DNA from: JAWKTV01 sp041398905
Lineage (GTDB): Bacteria > Planctomycetota > Planctomycetia > Planctomycetales > Planctomycetaceae
DNA length: 64,000 nt
Direction: 5' to 3'
Assembly: GCA_041398905.1 (NCBI GenBank)
Contig: JAWKTV010000016.1
Coordinates: 1 to 64,000 of the forward strand
The notes beneath the pieces are model-generated. The model was not told the origin of the DNA, ran no database searches, and worked only from the letters and a program-made list of their open reading frames with translations. Position numbers and translations under genes: made by a program. Of this stretch, positions 57,101 through 64,000 are shown in pieces (the stretch's first letter is position 1; each line of letters begins with the position of its first letter).

Positions 57101-60100
57101 CCGGTCTGATTCCAGATGGTGCCGAAGCCGAGCACGTGGGCCATTTCGTGGAGGATCACGTCCTGCAATCCGCCGCTGGTCTCCAGCGACGCGAGGTCGG
57201 CGGAATCGAACTGCATGATTCCCTGGAACGGCAGGAACGTACCGGGACGGAACTGCGTCGGTCCGGCCTGTCCAAGGATGCCGCCCGCTCCGTCGATGTT
57301 GACGCCCGACGCGAAGATCTGCACATCGTCGATCGCACCGACATCGGGCAGGTCGCCGATGATGATCTGCGACCAGCGAGCAGCCGCGAGGGCGAACGTC
57401 GCCTGCTGACTCGGGGTCAGGCCGCCGCCGAACACGACTTCGATGTCGAACTGGCTCGGCCCGGCCTGGGCGGTGCCGTTCGCATCGATCTGGTTCCCCA
57501 TGATGATGTGGTTCACCAGATCGCTGTTGGTCATCTGGAAGTTGATACCGTTGGCGACGTTCAGCGAGATGTTGTTGTTGATGATGCGGAGGTTCCGCAG
57601 ACCGCGACCACCGGCGAAGCCGTTGTTGTTGAGGTCGAGACCGCTGACCAGCACGCCGTCACCCGAGTTGTTGGTGACAGTGTTGGCGATCATACGGAAG
57701 TTGTTGAAGGTGGTGCCCCCGGTTCCATTGACGACGTCGAGCACCACGCCGCGCCCCTGGTTGCGGGAGATGCTGGCGTTGTAGATGCCTGAGAAGCCGT
57801 CGTTGGGGTTGCTGATGAGCTGGGCACCGTTGGTGAACAGGATATGCACGCCATCCCCACCGAGGCCGGCGGTGCCGTTATCGTTGAAGTTGTTGTCGAA
57901 GGTGGCGGTGTCGGCGTCGTTGGGGTCGCCGATCTGGAAGAACATGCGGGCGTTGTTGGTCGCCCCGATGTACATGCCGTTGCGGCGGTTGCCGTTGATG
58001 TTGTTGCCGACCATCGGGTTGATGGTTCGCAGCGTGCCGCCGTTGTTGGCGATCCAGCGGACGCCGTCGAAACCGTTGGCGGTGGCGGTGTTGTTGGCGA
58101 AGCGGCGGAAGTTGAGGTTGCCGCCGTCAATCGAGAACGACAGGCCGTTATGCTGGTTGTCGTGCGAGTTGTTGTCGACGACATCGAGGACCGACGTGGA
58201 GTTGACGCGGCCCTGGTACCGGATACCGGTGCCGTTCTGGCTGGTCTCGTTGCGGAGGATACCGAGCGGCGGGGTGCCGCCGCCGGGGAACCCGATGACG
58301 GTGCCGGCAACCGCTTCGACATCGATGCCGTAGCCTTCGTCCAGCAGACCGTTGTTGTTCAGGTCTTCGGAGAGGTCGAGCGTGCCATTGCCGTTGCGAT
58401 CTTCGCCGGGATCGAGGACGCCGTTGTTGTTGAGGTCTTCGGTCGGGAAAATCTGACCGTCGCCGTCGCGGTCTTCGCCAATGAAGCCGGTGATGACGTT
58501 GTCGGTGATGCCCAGCCCGACGGTGCCGCCGGTATGAACGATGTGGACACCCGTCACGCCGGTGAAGCCGCTGCCCGTAATGCTGTTGTTGGCGACAATG
58601 GCGAGGTCTTCACCGGGACAGTTGAGGTCGCCCGCGGTATTACTGATGACGTCGATACCGGTGAAGACGTTGAAGATGGTGTTGTGGTGGATATTGAAGC
58701 CGTCGACAGGGCCGGCGCTGGCGATGGCGGTGCGGACGCCGCCGACGCCCGTCGACATGCGGAAGCCGGCGACCTCGGTGGCGTTCCCCGCGAGGGTGAC
58801 GACCGGGACGGCCCCGTTGCCGCGGTTGGTGAGGAACGGCTGCAGACCAGCCGTCAGACCCGGCAGCGCGAACGTGCCGCGGTTGGAGGTGAAGGTCGGA
58901 ACGTATCCCTGCGGGGTCGTGCCGTTACCGAACAGGTGCTGAGTGTCGACCAGCGTGATACCGGTGTTGAGGTTGGTGTCCGAGTTGTCGTCGCGGGGCT
59001 GCACGAAGATGATGTTGAAGGCGGCCCGCTCAGCCGGGGTGAGGGCCATGTACTCGGCGACCGAACCGAACGGATTGTTGACGGTACCGTTCCCGCCGAT
59101 CCCGGAGTCAGGATCGATGTGCGCGACGCTGATCGCGCGACCGGTCTTGGGGTCGATCTCCTGGAAGAACGACGTGTGGCTGCCGTAGTAAACACGGGGC
59201 TGGTAGTTGCGGTCGACCGGACGGGTCAGTGACATCACGACCGGATCGGGACGCAGGATGCGCGACGGCCGGCCGTTGGGCAGCCGCACGTTGACGTTGA
59301 AGGACAGGTTGCCTTCGTAGATGTCGTCGTAGGTGGCGCGGACCTGGAAGTCGAGGTCTTCGGTCACCTGCAACTTGGTGCGCCCGCTGATACCGAACGT
59401 GTCATTCACTCCCGAGGCATGCAGGAAGTAGCCGCCCAGGCCGACTTCCGCACCGTACTTGCCCAGGAACGGGATCGGCGTGGAGGCTTCGAGGGCGATA
59501 TCGCTGACCGGAGCCTCGAAGAGTTCAAAGACCGGTTGAACGATCGAGTTCTGCTGGTAGACGAGCGGCTGGTACGTTTGACGATAGACGTTGCGGCTGT
59601 CGCCGAAGGCCAGTTCGCGTTTCGCGGAGCGAAAAGTACCGGCCGACGCTCTCGAACGCGTACCCGAGCCGCATGTAGTCGTCGATGTAGCTGTTGGTAT
59701 AGTCGAACCAGAACGAATGACCGAAGGTGCGGTCGAGTTCCGGAACATAGCGGCGATGCAGGGCACCCAGGTTGACGCCACCGCGGCCGTTGTTGTCGAT
59801 CATCACCCGCGGGTTGACCGCGAAGACGTGATAATCACCCCACACGGCGATCGGGATAAGGGCACCGACGTTGGTGTAGCCGTCGGTGAGACCGGCGATA
59901 TCCTGGGTGTGGTGCATCAAGTCGAGCTGGACCCGGTGAAGCTCTGAGCGCGATGGTCCGCCCAGCCCCGCGGCGGCGCGGAAGCTCGGATCGAGCGTGG
60001 CACCCGGTGGAGGTGCGTAGCCGCCTCCGAACACATCGGCGGGACCAAAGTTCTGGTAGACCGCCTGTCCGGCTCCCGACGGATCGGCGTACATCGGGCC

Positions 60101-60250
60101 ATCGGCCCGGTAGTCGCCATAGGGGCTCCCGCCACTAATCCGGGCTGACCCTGACTGGCCGTCGAACTCGGCGGTCTGCGCGCCAACAGTACCGGTCGCG
60201 AGCACGACCAGCGACAACCAGGCGACGTAAGTCTTCCACAGGCTCTTCAT
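54137..60250 (-). CDS. Giant inverse-autotransporter-like surface protein with EF-hands, beta-helix passenger and M8-like metallopeptidase (several frameshifts)
   Basis: About 2,035 residues. Met 60250 follows GGAG; the signal is SLWKTYVAWLSLVVLATGTV. Residues ~90-350 form a beta-barrel resembling the inverse-autotransporter domain (VNLGALHRRYVPELDRTFGH, FLGKYGAEVGLGGYFLHASG, MSLTRPVDRNYQPRVYY). EF-hand/dockerin-like repeats lie at ~593-645 (DRDGDGQIFP, DLNNNGVLDPGEDRNGNGTL). Asn/Gly-rich right-handed beta-helix units (NNSITGSGFTGV, ANTVTNNSGDGVLVSG) flank a metallopeptidase near ~960-1140 with HEMAHVLGFG (57136-57150) and ELMTP. It ends GFPQEDGAFNAP. Frame breaks are seen near 59640, 56080, 55460, 55330, 54770 and 54540. 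It is likely outer-membrane anchored with an exposed, possibly proteolytic passenger. Confidence 0.8.
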
Positions 60251-60910
60251 CGATTGCTCCAGCATCCTGCTGACAATCGCCCGGCCGCCTGGGTTGGCGG
60301 CCTGAGCAGACTCCGAATTCGATCCTCGCACGGCGCGGTGCTCGCGCACCCGCCGACGGGCCCCCGGGCGGGTCCGTGTGCGATGGTTCTGCCGATAGTG
60401 GCAGTTATCATGATGTTTCGGCGTTCCGTGCGTATGAAGTTGAGCGGAAACGCCGGTCTGGTAAACCTTGAGGGATAATTGGAACCTGCACTGGATAGGG
60501 GTTGCCCGGTGCGATCGACGGTTCCAGACGCGTTTGGTAGCGAGTTCCCGGCTTTCCGGATGCGGAAGCTGGGCAAGATTGACCGCTCCCGGCAATTTGT
60601 GCGGATTGCCATCGATCCGAGTGCGAGGAATCTGCCGCTCGCGGGGTCCACCGGCCAGGCACCGAGTCGGACAGCCTCCCCACGCTGGACACGGCTACAG
60701 CGCAAGTCCATTCCCACAGACGACCTGCGACGAATCAGCGGGGATCTGGCAGCGTCGGGCGATAGTTCTCAGCAAATCGATGAAAAACTGAGGAATAAGG
60801 CGGCCGGGTTTGGGCTCTCATCTACTGAAGGTCATGCACGGGAATCCACATGGGGGCATTGGCCACCCAACTGCGTGACGCAATAGCGTAAGACCCATCG
60901 GGAGTTTGCA
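60251..60910. other. Divergent spacer upstream of the giant surface-protein gene
   Basis: 660 bases with no supported gene on either strand. Open frames are Arg/Pro-rich. A GC-rich patch GGGCCCCCGGGC lies near 60358. It should carry promoters for the giant gene (minus) and the lipoprotein (plus). Confidence 0.4.
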
Positions 60911-61177
60911 ATGAAGACTCTGTTCTCTCTGTTCACCGCGTTCTGCATGGTCGTCGCCGTCGTCGGCTGCAGCAAGGAAACCGAGACCGCGACCGAGAAT
61001 GCCGCGGGCGCCGCCGCCGGTGCCGCTGAGCACGCCGAGCACGCTGCTGGCGAAGCCGCCGAAGCCGCTGGTGAAGCGACCGAAGCCGCTGGCGAAGCTG
61101 CCGAAGCCGCGACGGAAGCCGCTGGCGAAGCTGCCGAAGCCGCTGTTGAAGCCGCTACTGAAGAAGTCGCCAACTAA
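60911..61177 (+). CDS. Small Ala/Glu-repeat lipoprotein
   Basis: 88 residues. The lipoprotein signal ends at C20 (FCMVVAVVGCSKE). The mature part is almost entirely Ala, Glu, Gly and Thr in repeats of about 7 or 11 residues (AGEAAEAAGEATEAAGEAAE), predicted to form an extended amphipathic helix or disordered tether. The acidic repeat resembles LEA-like or stalk sequences. It has its own Shine-Dalgarno (GGGAG) and a strong terminator, so it is a single-gene unit. A periplasmic spacer between membrane and wall is one possibility. The repeat could also differ in copy number between strains. Confidence 0.8.
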   Translation: MKTLFSLFTAFCMVVAVVGCSKETETATENAAGAAAGAAEHAEHAAGEAAEAAGEATEAAGEAAEAATEAAGEAAEAAVEAATEEVAN

Positions 61178-61241
61178 CTCGACTCGACTCGCTCTGCACG
61201 CCGCTCCATGCGGCAGGCAGTCACAGCGACGTCAGATCAGC

Positions 61242-61280
61242 AACGCCCGATCGAGTACAATCACTCGGTCGGGCGTTTTC
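61242..61280 (+). terminator. Rho-independent terminator of the lipoprotein gene
   Basis: AACGCCCGA (61242-61250) pairs with TCGGGCGTT (61269-61277), with an inner CGAGT/ACTCG stem. TTTC follows. It is a two-step hairpin with a short T-tract, 64 bases after the lipoprotein stop. Confidence 0.8.
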
Positions 61281-61369
61281 TATGCGCCCGTGACACTCGC
61301 GCGCGGTCCTGCCGGTCGACCGGCGTGCCCGCAATCGCCAGGATCCTCGAACTTGTTTCCTTCGCCTCG

Positions 61370-62771
61370 ATGACTCCCGACCATCAACTTCGTGCGGACG
61401 CGACCGACATCTGGTGGGCAGGGGTCGAGGCGGTGCGCGCGGACCGGATCGTGCGTCAGGCCCTTCAGCCGATTGAAGGCGGCATCCGCATTGTCGATCG
61501 AGACTACCGAACGGACGAGTTTGGCAGGTTGATCGTGGTGGGAGCCGGGAAAGCCGGTGCGGGCATGGTGCGGGGGCTGGAGGAGTCGCTCGCCCCGTGG
61601 TTGCCTCCCGATCGCTGGACCGGCTGGGTCAATGTGCCGGCCGATTGCGTACGGCCGACGATCTCGATTCACCTGCATGCCGGGCGTCCGGCGGGGGTGA
61701 ATATCCCCACGGCCGCCGCGGTGGCCGGCACCAACGAGATTCTGCGACTACTCGCCGCAGCCCGCCCGGATGACATTGTCATCGTGCTGTTGTCCGGTGG
61801 CGGCAGTGCGTTGCTCACCGCACCGGCCGTGGGAATCACGCTGGCGGACAAGCAGTCCGTGACGGCATTGCTCTCGGCCCGCGGAGCGAGCATTTCCGAC
61901 CTGAACACCGTCCGCCGCCAGTTGTCACGCGTGAAGGGTGGCAGGCTGCTGGCAGAATGCTCGGCGCGAAATGTGGAAGTGCTGATCGTGTCGGACGTGA
62001 TTGGCGATCCGCTGGCGACGATCGCATCAGGGCCCACGGTGCCCGATCCAACGACCGCCCGCGACGCACTCGCCGTCCTGAACGAGTATGTCCCGGATCG
62101 TGCGGCGGTGGCGGAGGGCATCTGGCGGCTGCTGGAGGCGCCGACGTCAGTTGCGAACAAGCCGGACCATCGGCCAGCGGCCGACATGGTGGTGCCGCAA
62201 CTGACACGGCACCATGTGCTTGCGAATAACCGCCGCGCCTGTGATGCCGCCGCTCGACGGGCGGCCGAGCTTGGCTATCGCGTGGTCGACGTTCGCTCTG
62301 ACGAATCCGGGGTGGCCCGGGAAGTCGGTCAACACCTGGTGCAAAGGGCCCGGGAGATGCAGGCGGGACTGCGGGTCGGGGACCGACCGCTCTGTGCCAT
62401 CAGCGGGGGAGAGCCAATTGTCCGGCTCGTCGAGACTGACCTGCCGCGGTTGGGCGGGCGAAATCAGGAGCTGGCGCGCTCGCGGCGATTGTCGCGGCCG
62501 AGTCGGCCGACCTCACGGGAATCGCCCTGCTTTCCGGCGGTACGGATGGTGAAGACGGCCGACCGATGCCGCCGGCGGCTTCGCGGATCAGCAGGTACTT
62601 GGGACGATTGGGCAATTAGGGCTGGACGCCCGGGCAGCTCTTGCAATTAATGATGCCAATACGCTCCTGGGCCGGGCCAACGGCTTGTTCCGCACCGGCC
62701 CAACCCACACAAATGTGATGGATGTGCGGGTACTACTGGTGACCCCGCTCGTAGGGGCATCGGGCGGATAA
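61370..62771 (+). CDS. Glycerate kinase type II (GckA/MOFRL family), one or two frameshifts
   Basis: About 467 residues. Met 61370 starts MTPDHQLRADATDIWWAGVE. The N-terminal domain has LIVVGAGKAGAGMVRGLEE, IPTAAAVAGTNEIL, IVLLSGGGSALLTAPAVGIT, LNTVRRQLSRVKGGRLL and LIVSDVIGDPLATIASGPTV. The C-terminal MOFRL domain has VISGGEP-type CAISGGEPIVRL and GGRNQELA; after an indel near 62470, ALLSGGTDGEDG and AINDANTLLGRANGLFRTGP with THTNVMDVRVLLV follow. It ends PLVGASGG, TAA at 62769-62771. It phosphorylates D-glycerate to 2-phosphoglycerate in serine or glyoxylate pathways. Confidence 0.9.
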
Positions 62772-62970
62772 CAGTGGTGGGCCGGTCCGACTGTCCGATG
62801 GTCGATCGCAGCAGACATTGACTGGTTTGCGGCCTCTCGCGAGTCTGGATTTTCGGGGGGGACGAGTTCCCCGGAAAGGGCTATCATCTCCGAAATCTGC
62901 CGCGTGCGCTTTGGACCGGGTATGTCCCGTTACTTCCTCGATCCACGGATCGACAACGTGATTGAGTCCC

Positions 62971-64000
62971 ATGCAAGAAGACGACGTTCCCCCCGGCGCG
63001 CCAGTCAATCAGCCGACAGATCTCCATGCGGAGTCGAGTTCTGCGGCTTGGGTCATTGAACAACTGGAGATCGAGGCCGGGCAACCCTCGGACCGGTCTC
63101 GCATTCGCCGTGCCGTTGATGAGTCCTTCAACGCCTGGCCCGGCGATCCGGCGACGCGCTGGTGGCGGTGGGTAGCTGAGTCGGGTGAGAGCCTGGGCTT
63201 GCGCTCCCGGCCCGTCGATTGCACGATGGAGCAACTGTTCGAGATCGCACAGGAAGGGGGCCGGTTGATCATCCGGCTACCCTCCTCGGGTGACTGGTAC
63301 GGCATCGCGGCGAACAAGGGCCGCAAGGTGCTGCTGGTGCATCCGCTGTCGTCCACAACCAGACAATGGTTGACGTACCGCCAACTGCGCCGCGAACTAC
63401 AGCTCAATTCTGATCGCGACATCTGCCGCTGCATCGTGCTGGAACCGCAATTGAGCGGCAAACTCGCGATCGAAGAGCACGCGGAGCATCCTTCTCCACT
63501 GGCCCGCGCCTGGGGGCTGCTCAGCCCCGAACGCGGCGACATCAACATCGTCATTCTGTTCGCGCTGGTCAGCGGTATTCTCGCCCTCGCCACACCGTTG
63601 GCGATCGAGGCGCTGGTCAGCACCGTCACTTTCGGCCGCATGTTGCAGCCCGTGGTGATCCTGTCGTTGCTGCTGTTCGTGTTCCTGGCGTTTCAGGCGG
63701 CCATCCGCGGCCTGCAGACCTACGTCGCGGAACTCATCCAGCGGAGGCTCATTGCCCGCGTTGCGATGGACCTCTCCTATCGTCTCCCTCGCGCGAGGAT
63801 GGAGCCGGTTGAGGGGCATTCGATGCGCGAACTGGTCAACCGGTTCTTCGACATCGTCACCGTGCAAAAAGTCACGTCGTCCTTCCTCCTCGATGGCATC
63901 TCCGTCACCGTCAACACGCTGGTGGGCATGGCGGTGCTCGGCTTCTACCACCCGTGGCTGCTCGGGTTCGACATCGTGCTGATCGGGGCGATCGCGTTCG
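62971..64000 (+). CDS. ABC exporter with N-terminal extension (partial, runs off the right edge)
   Basis: The frame opens at ATG 62971 (MQEDDVPPGAPVNQPTD) and stays open for 343 codons to the window end. Residues ~1-190 are soluble with a segment resembling a peptidase-C39-like or cyclic-nucleotide-exporter N-terminal domain (IIRLPSSGDWYGIAANKGRK). From ~195 a six-helix ABC transporter transmembrane domain begins: RGDINIVILFALVSGILALA, VVILSLLLFVFLAFQAAIRG and LQTYVAELIQRRLIARVAMD with LVNRFFDIVTVQK. The layout matches type I secretion-type ABC proteins. The nucleotide-binding domain should lie beyond 64000. Confidence 0.8.
   Translation, partial: MQEDDVPPGAPVNQPTDLHAESSSAAWVIEQLEIEAGQPSDRSRIRRAVDESFNAWPGDPATRWWRWVAESGESLGLRSRPVDCTMEQLFEIAQEGGRLIIRLPSSGDWYGIAANKGRKVLLVHPLSSTTRQWLTYRQLRRELQLNSDRDICRCIVLEPQLSGKLAIEEHAEHPSPLARAWGLLSPERGDINIVILFALVSGILALATPLAIEALVSTVTFGRMLQPVVILSLLLFVFLAFQAAIRGLQTYVAELIQRRLIARVAMDLSYRLPRARMEPVEGHSMRELVNRFFDIVTVQKVTSSFLLDGISVTVNTLVGMAVLGFYHPWLLGFDIVLIGAIAF

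Noticed and set aside
57844..59232. Long plus-strand open frame (462 codons) opposite the giant surface protein
   Set aside because: Its Val/Asp/Glu-rich translation mirrors Asn/Gly repeats on the other strand, where real motifs and signal peptide occur.

Overview
The window looks like chromosomal DNA from a planctomycete. It is GC-rich and carries family-typical genes: a DUF1080 (3-keto-disaccharide hydrolase-like) protein, a Ser/Thr kinase-FHA protein, several FHA proteins, Tat-exported TIM-barrel sugar isomerases, an NPCBM-type protein, a DUF5009-type acyltransferase, lipid A genes (lpxD, lpxI), flagellar regulation (flgM, csrA) and palindromic intergenic repeats of planctomycete style. 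Roughly 20 genes are broken by single-base indels, often at short homopolymers, although both sides of each break still encode conserved family sequence. I read most of these as assembly errors and annotate such genes as one CDS over the full span. No tRNA, rRNA or CRISPR array was recognised.

Layout. 1-5 kb: end of an unknown gene, DUF1573 protein, DUF1080-peroxiredoxin fusion, folD, PSP1/RicT-like protein. 5-8.4 kb (minus): membrane hydrolase, glycosyltransferase and an FHA-FHA-STAS protein, packed with overlapping ends. 8.9-13 kb: ABC1/UbiB kinase-like protein, ruvX, ExeA-like ATPase, rsmE. 13-24.6 kb: signalling and cell surface (FHA protein, HEAT-repeat protein, secreted aldose epimerase, response regulator-HATPase fusion, two GT4 enzymes, Ser/Thr kinase-FHA, sigma-54 response regulator). 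24.7-28.6 kb: A-type Fe-S carrier, PabA/TrpG amidotransferase, Tat-exported alpha-toroid protein, NPCBM protein.

28.6-33.7 kb is an accessory island with AT-richer stretches. It holds a DUF262-HNH gene of the GmrSD-like nuclease type, cut by a 1.43-kb insertion sequence. The IS has matching terminal inverted repeats and an exact AATT target duplication. Next come a HARE-HTH protein with a Lys/Ala-rich tail and a REP-associated tyrosine transposase flanked by inverted REP-like repeats of about 53 nt. 33.7-49 kb is core again: lpxI, lpxD, lepA, flgM, csrA, a class V aminotransferase, ygfZ, moaE, cysE, several hypotheticals, a TIM-barrel isomerase and an acyltransferase. 49.4-53.9 kb: ECF sigma factor, anti-sigma and membrane protein set, a second sugar isomerase, M20 peptidase, zinc-ribbon membrane protein. 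54.1-60.25 kb: one giant minus-strand surface protein with an inverse-autotransporter-like barrel, EF-hand-like repeats, beta-helix passenger and an embedded M8-like metallopeptidase. 60.9 kb to the end: Ala/Glu-repeat lipoprotein, glycerate kinase, and the start of an ABC exporter that runs off the window.

The most unusual features are the IS-split DUF262-HNH locus, the REP-flanked RAYT unit, an interspersed intergenic repeat family (four copies), a tiny gene candidate at 45.2 kb with an extended Shine-Dalgarno and its own terminator, and the giant autotransporter-like protein.
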